A DNA stretch of 5,589 nucleotides, from contig JALULB010000031.1 of NCBI GenBank assembly GCA_027041035.1, forward strand, positions 1-5,589. Direction: 5' to 3'. Positions within the stretch are counted from its first letter, which is position 1. The number at the start of each line of letters is the position of its first letter. Under the pieces are notes generated by a model. The model was given only the letters and a program-made list of their open reading frames with translations, was not told where the DNA came from and did not search any database. The translations under genes and the position numbers were made by a program. This document shows, piece by piece, positions 1 to 5,310 of this stretch. This stretch comes from Sedimenticola sp. GTDB lineage: Bacteria > Pseudomonadota > Gammaproteobacteria > Chromatiales > Chromatiaceae.

Positions 1-2474
1 CGACGCGCCTCCAGCAGGGCCGCGCGCGCGTCGTGCGCCGGCGGGCCGGCACGCGTCCGGGCGATGGATTCGGCGGCCAGGGCCAATGCCAACAATGGAT
101 CGCCGCGCACCCGACCGAGCGCCGCCGAGCCCAGCGCGGCGGCGAAGCGCGCCTGGGCCTGGCGGTTCGCGGCGTCGGCAAGCCGCTGGCTGTGCCGCGA
201 CTCGCGCAGCGCCGACCAGGCGATCAGCGAGGCGATCACCGCGCCCAGCGCAAGCGCCGCCAGCCCGGTGATCACGCCGCCGCGCAGACGCCGGCGACGA
301 CGTTGCCGGTCTTCGGCGACGCGCCGGGCTTCGTCGAGGAAGCGACGTTCCAGATCACCGATCTGATCCACGTGCCGCCCGGCCCATTCCAGCGCGGCGA
401 GCAACGGCGTGCCGTGATACAGCAGATCGGGATTCTCGCCGCTGGCCAGCCATTCGCCGGCGGCCCGGCTGATGCGCTGCCGGCTGCGCAGGTCATCACG
501 GGACTCGGCGATCCAGTCGGCCAGCCTGGGCCAGGTGCGCAGCAGCGCCTCGTGCGCGATCTGCACATGGCTGTCGTCGACGCTGAGCAGCCGCGCGCGC
601 GTCAGTTGCTCGACGATACGACGCATGCGCACGGCCTCGGGATCCCGTTCGATATCCACGCGCGGCAACAACTGGCGGGTATCCAGCGCCTGTTCACCGG
701 GACTCACCAGGCGGAGAAACAGGCGACGCATGCAGTCCCTGTCGGTCTCGTCGAGGCTGTGGCGATAGATCGCCTCGGCGCTGCGGCTGATCGCGCCGGC
801 AACCCCGCCGGCCTCGCGATAGGCGGCGATCGTCAGCAGGTTGCCGCTGCGCCGCACCCAGGTTTCGACCAGCGCGTGCGCGACCAGCGGCAGGGCGCCG
901 GCCTCGCTGCCGGCATCCGCGACGATCAGCTCGGTGAGGCCGGCTTCCAGGTGGAAGCCGGCATGCCGCGCGGGCTCCTCGATCGCGCGACGCAGCTCCA
1001 CCGGCCCCATCGGCCCGACGAGCACCTGGTTGCGCGAGATATGCCTGGCCAGCCAGGGCAGTTGCGCACAGCGCGTGTAGAAATCGGCGCGCACGCCGAT
1101 GACGATGCGCACCCGGCCTTCCGCCGGATCGCTCAGCGCGGCCAGCGTGGCGATAAAGGCATCGCGATCGGCCTCCGGCGCCAGCGTGAACAGCTCCTCG
1201 AACTGATCGATACAGATCAGCCAGCTCTGCCCGTAGTCTTCCGTCGGCGGCCCGGCAATACCTTCCGGATGCGCGCGAAACGCGTCCAGCCCCGAGGCCG
1301 GGCCGATCGCGTTCCAGAGCGCACCGAGCGGGTCGTGGCCCGGGGTACACAAAGCGATGCGCGGGGGTTCGCTTCCAGCCCGCGCCGAACCCTCCATCAC
1401 CGGGATCAGGCCGGCGCGAATCAACGATGATTTACCGCTCCCGGACGGCCCGCCGACCACCAGCACGCGGTGCTCGCGCAGGCGCCGCACCAACTCATCG
1501 ATCAACACCTCGCGACCGCGAAAAAAGGCCGCGTCCCCCGGCTGATAGGCGGCCAGGCCCTTGTACGGACAGGGTGCATCGCGATCGAAGGTTTCCGTGC
1601 CGCGGCTCAGACAGCCCGATTCGTCCCGCGAGGCGGCCTCGGTCACCGCCGCGTGCCAAGCGGCGATATCGCCGAAGCGCTCCGCCGGCGCCGCCGCCAT
1701 GCCGGTTTCGATGACCTCGCGCCAGGGTTCCGACAAGCGGGCCAGGCGTTCACCGAGAAGGCCCGGCTCGGGCGGCGGCTCACCGGTCAACACCGCCCAC
1801 AGCAACGCGCTGGCGCCATAGATATCGGCGGCCGGACTGATCTCGGCGACCGCATCGCTCTGTTCCGGCGCGCGATACAGCGGCGTGCCGCCGAGCACCT
1901 CCGGCAGGCTTCCCTGGGAAACGATGTCCTGCGCCAGGCCCAGATCGCCGACCAGCACCTGCTCGTGATCGGCCGCCAGGGTCGGCGCGCGCGTCGAGGC
2001 ACCGGCAAGCAGCGCGGCATAGCTGCGCGGGCTGCTCTGAAACAGGATGTTCGCCGGCTTGATGTCGCGATGCACCAAGCCGGCGTCGTGCAACGCGCCG
2101 AGACCGGCGGCGAGCGCGTCGGCGAGGCGCATCAGGCCGGCGACATCGGCCGCCGCGCCATCCGGAAAGCGGTTCAGGCGTTCTTCGAGGGTATCGCGGT
2201 CGGCATAGTCCATGACGAAGTACGGACAGCCGTCGCCCAACCTGCCGACATCGTGCACGCTAATGACATTCGGCGCGCGGATGCGTCGCAGCAGGCGTGC
2301 TTCCTCGATAAAGCGCTGTTCCAGGCGTGGATCACCGGCCAGATGGCCATGCAGGATCTTGATCGCGACCAGCGATTCCAGTTCCTCGTCCCAGGCCAGC
2401 GCGACCACGGCGACACCGCCCCGGGCGATCTCGCCGCGTATCGCATAGCGGCCGACGAACGACGGCAGCGTCAC
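1..2474 (-). CDS. Ser/Thr protein kinase fused to nSTAND1-type NTPase, with transmembrane segment (3' end beyond the window)
   Basis: The frame is open for 824 codons from GTG 2474 and runs off the left edge. An in-frame TAG at 2480-2478 lies just two codons upstream, so GTG is the first possible start. Kinase domain (about residues 8-280): glycine-rich loop at 14-20 (degenerate), Lys39 in VAIK, probable helix-C Glu58, HRDIKPAN at 135-142, DLG at 177-179 and APE at 202-204. About 20 extra residues separate Asn142 from DLG compared with typical kinases. NTPase domain (about 300-650): the family signature CPYKGL at 302-307, FFRGRE at 317-322, Walker A GPSGSGKSS at 342-350, Walker B IDQFEELF at 422-429, GVRADFYTR at 460-468, LPLVAHAL at 528-535 and AHEALLRTW at 640-648. 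An Arg-rich stretch (723-731) precedes a membrane helix at about 733-756. In this family WD40 or similar sensor repeats usually follow, here outside the window. The kinase would be cytoplasmic, phosphorylating unknown Ser/Thr targets, with NTP-driven oligomerisation inferred. The ribosome site is weak. Confidence 0.93.
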   Translation of the reverse strand, partial: MTLPSFVGRYAIRGEIARGGVAVVALAWDEELESLVAIKILHGHLAGDPRLEQRFIEEARLLRRIRAPNVISVHDVGRLGDGCPYFVMDYADRDTLEERLNRFPDGAAADVAGLMRLADALAAGLGALHDAGLVHRDIKPANILFQSSPRSYAALLAGASTRAPTLAADHEQVLVGDLGLAQDIVSQGSLPEVLGGTPLYRAPEQSDAVAEISPAADIYGASALLWAVLTGEPPPEPGLLGERLARLSEPWREVIETGMAAAPAERFGDIAAWHAAVTEAASRDESGCLSRGTETFDRDAPCPYKGLAAYQPGDAAFFRGREVLIDELVRRLREHRVLVVGGPSGSGKSSLIRAGLIPVMEGSARAGSEPPRIALCTPGHDPLGALWNAIGPASGLDAFRAHPEGIAGPPTEDYGQSWLICIDQFEELFTLAPEADRDAFIATLAALSDPAEGRVRIVIGVRADFYTRCAQLPWLARHISRNQVLVGPMGPVELRRAIEEPARHAGFHLEAGLTELIVADAGSEAGALPLVAHALVETWVRRSGNLLTIAAYREAGGVAGAISRSAEAIYRHSLDETDRDCMRRLFLRLVSPGEQALDTRQLLPRVDIERDPEAVRMRRIVEQLTRARLLSVDDSHVQIAHEALLRTWPRLADWIAESRDDLRSRQRISRAAGEWLASGENPDLLYHGTPLLAALEWAGRHVDQIGDLERRFLDEARRVAEDRQRRRRRLRGGVITGLAALALGAVIASLIAWSALRESRHSQRLADAANRQAQARFAAALGSAALGRVRGDPLLALALAAESIARTRAGPPAHDARAALLEAR

Positions 2475-2545
2475 CGGCTACTCGATCCGGCAATCCACGT
2501 ACCTATGGCTTCCGCCATGCAGACCACGGGACGCCCGCTCGCAGG

Positions 2546-3037
2546 CTAGGAGCCTGGATGGCGGAGGCTACCCCCGCCAGGCAGCAGATCACCGACAGCC
2601 TTGCAATCGTAAAGCTCGGGGTCGAGCACATTGTGGCCGCGATCGGCCGCCGTCACGCACAGCGTGGTCGCGCCATCGCGCGCCTTCACCGATGCCGCGC
2701 CGGTGGTGACATACACCGGGTAGTCGTCATGCCGGTGCCACTTCCCCTGGGCGACACCGAATTCCGAACGCGCATTACGACCGACCTGACGCACCGCGTA
2801 TTTCTCGCCCCACCAGACATGCAGGTGGTTCTTCGCCACGTCGGGCGTGAAGTTCGCCTTGAAGGTCATCTCCAGCTCGTCCCCGGCCGGCCTGATCGAG
2901 GCGATCGTCACCTCGCAGCCGTCCACCGGACAGGCATTCGGCATCTCCGCCGCGACGGCGGTCGCCAGTGGCAGCAGCGCCGCGAACCCCGTCGGTGCCG
3001 CGCGCATCCACTTGATGCGCCAGTTATTATTGCTCAT
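2546..3037 (-). CDS. exported protein of unknown function with four Cys and several His
   Basis: This 163-aa protein is not recognised. The start is ATG 3037, with GAGG seven bases upstream on the minus strand. The N-terminus is a signal peptide: Arg7 and Lys9, a hydrophobic core to about residue 29, and probable signal peptidase I cleavage after VAA (residue 30). The mature part of about 133 residues has exactly four cysteines (36, 41, 127, 145), consistent with two disulfides in the periplasm. His-rich patches are NHLHVWW (70-76) and KWHRHDDYP (99-107), with His135 further on; metal binding is possible but unproven. The C-terminus is Gly/Pro-rich and probably disordered. It ends 71 bp before the kinase-NTPase start on the same strand, so the two may be co-transcribed. 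A -10-like TATGAT lies at 3079-3074 upstream, without a convincing -35. Confidence 0.8.
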   Translation of the reverse strand: MSNNNWRIKWMRAAPTGFAALLPLATAVAAEMPNACPVDGCEVTIASIRPAGDELEMTFKANFTPDVAKNHLHVWWGEKYAVRQVGRNARSEFGVAQGKWHRHDDYPVYVTTGAASVKARDGATTLCVTAADRGHNVLDPELYDCKAVGDLLPGGGSLRHPGS

Positions 3038-3146
3038 CTCTTTTCCTCATCCAGATAGCCCTGGTATCGATTAATCATAGTCGAGGAATAGTCCGGGCGG
3101 ACCCAACCTTCGAACGATTGCGCGTTCCCCTACAACAACCACGGAC
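3038..3146. promoter_or_regulatory. intergenic region with possible promoter for the 163-aa gene
   Basis: Both flanking genes are on the minus strand. On that strand there is a -10-like TATGAT at 3079-3074, overlapped by the perfect 8-bp palindrome GATTAATC (3069-3076), a possible operator. A small GTCCG/CGGAC hairpin (3091-3102) lies further upstream but has no T run, so it is a poor terminator candidate for the 104-aa gene. No clear -35 is seen at 16-18 bp. All of this is visual pattern matching. Confidence 0.25.
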
Positions 3147-3461
3147 TCAGTCGCAGCCGTCGTCCTCCACCACTTCTTCGCCGGTATCTTCATCACGCAG
3201 CGGCTCGCCACCGTCACCGGTGACCACGGTGCTGGTGAACATCATCGACTGAATACGGTTGAACTGGGTATCCATCGCCTTGGATACCTCCGTATCCGCG
3301 AGACGATGATAGATGATCACCCGACCGTTGCGCTCCGCTTCCAACTGCCACGGCGACGGATGGAACAGCGCATTCATCTGCCAGACATCCTCTTCCGCAT
3401 TGACGGCCTGGCCCAGCAACAATGCCGAAGCCACGAGACCCATCCCAACAAGTTTGATCAT
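3147..3461 (-). CDS. small exported acidic protein of unknown function
   Basis: The protein has 104 residues. Start ATG 3461 is preceded by AAAGGAG with good spacing (minus strand, about 3469-3475). A signal peptide is clear: Lys3, hydrophobic core at 4-17, and cleavage after VNA (residue 22). The mature protein of about 82 residues opens with EEDVWQMNALFHPSP, has a central segment RVIIYHRLADTEV followed by a probable helix (about 58-74), and finishes in a strongly acidic tail with one cysteine, ending DDGCD. No catalytic motif or membrane anchor is visible, so a periplasmic location is inferred. I recall similar short conserved hypothetical proteins in gammaproteobacteria but cannot name a family. 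It is divergently oriented to the Crp-like regulator across a 140-bp gap, which makes it a candidate target of that regulator. Confidence 0.8.
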   Translation of the reverse strand: MIKLVGMGLVASALLLGQAVNAEEDVWQMNALFHPSPWQLEAERNGRVIIYHRLADTEVSKAMDTQFNRIQSMMFTSTVVTGDGGEPLRDEDTGEEVVEDDGCD

Positions 3462-3601
3462 TGTCCTTCTCCTTTATTCCTACCACGGTTTGCTCTTTCT
3501 CCTTGTGTATCAAAGTATAGTGAGCACGGGGGCTGGCGCAGTGGCATATCCCCCAAGGGTTTTGTGACATAATGACATTTTGCGGGATTGTCGGGGGGCG
3601 C
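3462..3601. promoter_or_regulatory. divergent promoter region between the 104-aa gene and the crp-like gene
   Basis: On the minus strand TATACT at 3519-3514 is a good -10 for the 104-aa gene, but nothing resembles TTGACA 17 bp upstream, which would fit an activator-dependent promoter. An imperfect palindrome CTTTG-N5-CAAGG spans 3501-3515. Close to the regulator start, TGTGA (3563-3567) is followed after five bases by TGACA. This is a half-site plus a degraded partner of the CRP-type TGTGA-N6-TCACA operator, with spacing one base short. Given the CRP-like recognition helix of the adjacent gene, autoregulation is possible. These are unaided visual calls. Confidence 0.35.
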
Positions 3602-4261
3602 GTGGAAAATCCGAGACTACACCAGGTTGCGCTGTTCTCCGGCCTGGACGAAGCGGCATTGAACCTGATCGCGCAACGCGTCGTGAACCGCACCTTCCCC
3701 GCGAACACCATCGTCATCCATGAAGGAGACGAAGCACTGTCGCTGTACCTGATCGTTTCCGGCGCGGTAAAGGTTTTTCTCTCCGACGACAACGGCAAGC
3801 AGATCGTGGTGAACTCGCAGCGCGAGGGCGAGTACTTCGGCGAACTGGCGCTGTTGGACGACGCGCCGCGCTCGGCATCGGTGATGACCACCGAGCAATC
3901 GACCTTCATGGTGCTGAACAAACACGATTTCGACCGCATACTGCAAGAACACCCGGCAATCGCGCTGCCCATCATGCGCCAACTGGCCAGCCGGGTACGC
4001 CTGCTCAGCGAGAACGTCAAGAGCCTGGCCCTGCTGGATGTCTACGGCCGCCTGGCCAGAACCCTGCTGATGCTCGCCGAACCCGGCGAAGACGGCCGCC
4101 TGGCGGTACGCGAGAAACTCACCCAGCAAGAACTCGCGAACCGCATCGGCGCCTCGCGAGAGATGGTCGCGCGCATTCTGAAAGACCTGACCACCGGCGG
4201 CTATATCAGCATCGACAAACGGCGCATCACCATCAACGACAGACTGCCGGCGGCGTATTGA
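3602..4261 (+). CDS. Crp/Fnr-family transcriptional regulator (CRP-like)
   Basis: I chose GTG 3602 (219 aa) because GGGGGG lies just upstream and the family's N-terminus starts near here. An in-frame ATG at 3572 would add ten residues that do not look like the family. Residues 10-110 form the cyclic-nucleotide-type beta barrel, with the phosphate-binding cassette GEYFGELALLDDAPRSAS (76-93). Gly80-Glu81 and Arg90-Ser91 match the cAMP-contacting residues of CRP, so an adenine nucleotide ligand is plausible. There is no cysteine, which excludes an FNR-type iron-sulfur sensor. A long dimerisation helix (about 110-140) leads to LLDVYGRLARTLL and a winged helix-turn-helix. The recognition helix SREMVAR (185-191) keeps the Arg, Glu and Arg of CRP's SRETVGR, predicting TGTGA-type half-sites. 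The last 276 bp of gene plus flank are repeated at 5314. Confidence 0.93.
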   Translation: MENPRLHQVALFSGLDEAALNLIAQRVVNRTFPANTIVIHEGDEALSLYLIVSGAVKVFLSDDNGKQIVVNSQREGEYFGELALLDDAPRSASVMTTEQSTFMVLNKHDFDRILQEHPAIALPIMRQLASRVRLLSENVKSLALLDVYGRLARTLLMLAEPGEDGRLAVREKLTQQELANRIGASREMVARILKDLTTGGYISIDKRRITINDRLPAAY

Positions 4262-4276
4262 GAAGGGTTGATGCGG
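4001..4276 (+). repeat. direct repeat copy 1: crp-like gene 3' end plus 15-bp flank
   Basis: Matches 5314-5589 at a constant offset of 1313 bp with no gaps. Differences are at 4004 and 4007 (left edge, changing residues 135-136) and at 4030, 4039, 4051, 4105 and 4177, all third codon positions and synonymous. The last 99 bp (4178-4276), including stop codon and 15 bp of flank, are identical. The window ends before the right limit of the repeat can be seen. Confidence 0.97.
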
Positions 4277-4394
4277 TGGTGATTCGGGACGATGGGATTC
4301 CGTGTTTCAGTGATGCTTCGCCGTCCGCGAAGGCGGCGTTATTGAAAGGCGGGTATCAGAAATGCCCGGATCTGTTTAAATCGAGTACATAATC

Positions 4395-4470
4395 TTACGG
4401 GTCTTGGCAGCTAACCCTTACCCGACAGGGACTTACACCCTGCAAGATACGCCGAGCTTTTCCCGGCGCG
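4395..4470 (-). ncRNA. structured segment resembling the 5' end (domain I) of a group II intron, probable remnant
   Basis: On the minus strand three hairpins follow one another: CGCCG/CGGCG (4468-4464 with 4454-4450), CAGGG/CCCTG around UGUAAGU (4442-4426), and CGGGT/ACCCG (4402-4398 with 4424-4420). The middle hairpin plus the following GTTAGC (4415-4410) resemble the GGGUGNNAGUCCC...GUUAGC region I recall from domain I of bacterial group II introns. No clean GUGYG intron start is present: the attC ends in GTTATCG directly before it. If real, it is a truncated remnant, since domains II-IV and a reverse transcriptase do not follow. The rest of 4277-4394 holds only weak hairpins. Confidence 0.4.
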
Positions 4471-4582
4471 ATAACGCCCATGCTCAGCGGACCCAAACGG
4501 AACGCGGTATTTTCACAACAATGGTGAAGCCATGCGTAAAAAGCCGCGCGGTGTTTGGGGACCGCTGTAGCTACTTGTTAGC
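4470..4582 (-). other. attC-like recombination site (integron cassette)
   Basis: A 113-bp imperfect palindrome. Plus-strand TAAC (4472-4475) pairs with GTTA (4577-4580). GCT (4482-4484) pairs with AGC (4569-4571), and CAGCGG (4485-4490) with CCGCTG (4562-4567). CCCAAAC (4492-4498) pairs with GTTTGGG (4553-4559), and CGCGG (4503-4507) with CCGCG (4544-4548). The inner loop holds a small TTCAC/GTGAA hairpin. Between the R and L boxes lie unpaired spacers, as in attC. Two unpaired extra bases, six paired bases apart, sit on the 4557-4582 arm. This is the L'' arrangement of known attC sites if the cassette reads on the minus strand. R boxes are imperfect: GGCTAAC against RYYYAAC, and GTTATCG against GTTRRRY. 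The antitoxin stop codon falls inside the R''-L'' spacer, as is usual for cassette genes. Confidence 0.78.
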
Positions 4583-4852
4583 CGATTTATCGACAAGTTG
4601 GCCATCCACGAACTTATGGAGTACGCTGGAAACCAGCGTTTGATAAGGAATGCCTTCTTTCAGAGCGCGAGCCTGGAGAGCCCTGAGATCTCGGGAAGAC
4701 AAGCGAATATTGATACGAGCATCTTTCTTAAAGGTAGCTTCAGCATATTTTCGATGCTTCGCGATTTCCTCGTATGCCTCTTTGCTTCGCCTGAGTTCAC
4801 CATGCTCAAAAGCATTTAGGATTTCATTTTCTTCGGAATCAAACTTATTCAT
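4571..4852 (-). CDS. ribbon-helix-helix (CopG/BrnA-type) antitoxin
   Basis: This 93-aa protein is the probable antitoxin and autorepressor of the adjacent BrnT-like toxin. ATG 4852 is preferred over a TTG at 4864, with GGTGG as ribosome site. The N-terminal third (1-40) is charged and probably flexible, the usual toxin-neutralising part. ARINIRLSSRDL (45-56) is a beta strand entering the first helix of a ribbon-helix-helix fold, and EGIPYQTLVSSVLHKF (66-81) is the second helix; IPYQTL is characteristic of CopG-type antitoxins paired with this toxin class. The gene overlaps the toxin gene by 8 bp (ATGAATAA), indicating translational coupling. The order is toxin first, antitoxin second, as in brnTA operons. 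The TAG stop (4573-4571) lies within the attC-like site. The family assignment rests on pattern recognition. Confidence 0.85.
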   Translation of the reverse strand: MNKFDSEENEILNAFEHGELRRSKEAYEEIAKHRKYAEATFKKDARINIRLSSRDLRALQARALKEGIPYQTLVSSVLHKFVDGQLVDKSANK

Positions 4853-5126
4853 CTGAACCACCAAGATACAGTTTAGTAGCCTTTCGGCTGGGAATGATGG
4901 TTTTCAAGAAGATTTCCTCCTCCTTTTCAACGAATGGGATGAGGTAGGCGTAGTTCTCAATCACGACAACGGAAATCTTTTGTCCTGGATATCTCTCTTG
5001 GTTCGGGTGATCGAAGATATCGACTTCATTCCCGAGCTGGATATTCAGAACAACCTCTTCGAAAGAAATGCCCCGTTCTGCCTTGAGAAAATCGTTCTTC
5101 TCCGAATTCCATGCGAAGGTTTTCAT
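4845..5126 (-). CDS. brnT: BrnT-like (DUF497-type) toxin
   Basis: A 93-aa protein beginning MKTFAWNSEKNDFLKAERG. The N-terminal W-N-x-x-K pattern followed by GISFEEVV (residues 19-26) matches the start of BrnT/DUF497 toxins, a RelE-like ribonuclease fold that cleaves RNA and arrests growth. The rest alternates predicted beta strands (KISVVVIENYAYLIPFV, EIFLKTIIPS) and ends with SRKATKLYLGG, matching the basic Arg-rich C-terminal strand and helix of the family. Upstream frame is open to 5246, but residues before ATG 5126 are unlike the family. There is no normal ribosome site: AGGG abuts the ATG, and the promoter places the transcript start at or next to the ATG, suggesting a leaderless message. 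The partner antitoxin overlaps the stop codon. The exact subfamily is uncertain, and a divergent RelE-like toxin is the main alternative. Confidence 0.8.
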   Translation of the reverse strand: MKTFAWNSEKNDFLKAERGISFEEVVLNIQLGNEVDIFDHPNQERYPGQKISVVVIENYAYLIPFVEKEEEIFLKTIIPSRKATKLYLGGSDE

Positions 5127-5161
5127 CCCTGAAGAATAGCGCGATGTGTGCCTAATGTCAT
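5126..5161 (-). promoter_or_regulatory. sigma70-type promoter of the toxin-antitoxin operon
   Basis: On the minus strand, -35 ATGACA (5161-5156; five of six consensus bases), a 17-bp spacer and -10 TATTCT (5138-5133; four of six) stand directly before the toxin gene. Six bases separate the -10 from ATG 5126, so transcription would start at about the A of the start codon. No strong palindromic operator is evident, though the antitoxin probably represses here. Confidence 0.55.
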
Positions 5162-5169
5162 CTATCGGC

Positions 5170-5241
5170 GTCGCAGTAGGGACACCGGTTACCCGGCGCC
5201 CCCTGCACAGATCACGGCAGCGGTTTTCCCGCACCGGGCTC
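5170..5241 (-). ncRNA. group II intron-like 3' end (domains 5 and 6), probable remnant
   Basis: Domain 6-like hairpin: minus-strand bases 5203-5193 pair with 5188-5178 over 11 consecutive pairs around a GUAA tetraloop (5192-5189). Three of these pairs are U-G on the minus RNA and A-C mismatches on the plus strand, so the structure favours a minus-strand transcript. An unpaired A (5177) follows in CUACUGCGAC, seven bases from the putative intron end at 5170, as expected for a branch point. Upstream, GAGCCCGGTGCGG (5241-5229), a GAAAA loop and CCGC with CCGTGATC (5217-5210) resemble domain 5, including the AGC triad, but with at least two mismatched pairs. The domain 5 damage suggests it is no longer active. 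Confidence 0.5.
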
Positions 5242-5265
5242 CTCAACCATGCTCACTCGCGCAGA

Positions 5266-5280
5266 GGATGCAAAGCATCC
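5266..5280. other. perfect short hairpin
   Basis: GGATGC and GCATCC enclose an AAA loop. It lies between the intron-like 3' end and the repeated crp tail and has no T run, so it is not a terminator. It could be part of a degraded intron domain IV. Nothing else is recognised in 5242-5310. Confidence 0.4.
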
Positions 5281-5310
5281 CATGGATATTTCCGCCCAGA
5301 AGGTTGGCCT

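Larger units (their letters stand above)
4475..5169 (-). mobile_element. putative integron-type gene cassette carrying a toxin-antitoxin pair (upstream boundary uncertain)
   Basis: It comprises the toxin-antitoxin promoter, the two overlapping genes and the attC-like site, all on the minus strand. The downstream boundary is set at the G|TT cut point of the R' box (4475/4474). The upstream boundary is not seen: no second attC is evident, and the cassette seems to start next to the intron-like 3' end at 5170. Base composition is visibly less GC-rich than the kinase and crp-like genes, supporting horizontal origin. Toxin-antitoxin cassettes with their own promoters are well known in sedentary chromosomal integrons. 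No integrase gene is in the window. Confidence 0.55.

Noticed and set aside
33..1430. 465-codon open frame on the plus strand
   Set aside because: It is the antisense shadow of the kinase-STAND gene in GC-rich DNA. Its translation has no recognisable domain, while the minus frame shows a continuous series of kinase and NTPase motifs.
1470..2549. 359-codon open frame on the plus strand
   Set aside because: Also a shadow of the kinase-STAND gene; low-complexity Arg/Ala/Gly-rich translation without motifs.
2558..3058. 166-codon plus-strand frame
   Set aside because: Antisense to the 163-aa exported protein, which has a signal peptide and a ribosome site.
3572..3601. ATG at 3572 as the start of the crp-like regulator
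   Set aside because: Its ribosome site is poorly spaced, and the ten extra residues are not family-like; GTG 3602 has a G-rich site just upstream.
3214..4020. 268-codon minus-strand frame
   Set aside because: Runs antisense to the crp-like gene and out of frame through the 104-aa gene; Ser-rich nonsense translation.
4316..4368. Hairpins CTTCGC/GCGAAG (4316-4332) and CGGGTA/TGCCCG (4350-4368) as terminators of the crp-like gene
   Set aside because: Neither is followed by a T run, and the second may belong to the intron-like remnant; not strong enough to annotate.
4404..4643. 79-codon plus-strand frame across the attC region
   Set aside because: Overlaps the intron-like segment, the attC and the antitoxin 3' end; the palindromic structure explains the conservation better than coding does.
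5127..5246. 40-residue N-terminal extension of the toxin frame
   Set aside because: It runs through the promoter and the intron-like hairpins and does not resemble BrnT; the family starts at the ATG at 5126.
5241..5308. A second, shorter attC (GTTGAGG and GGCCAAC as R boxes on the minus strand)
   Set aside because: The R-like boxes are present and CCATGCTCA is shared with the first attC, but the inner L arms do not pair.
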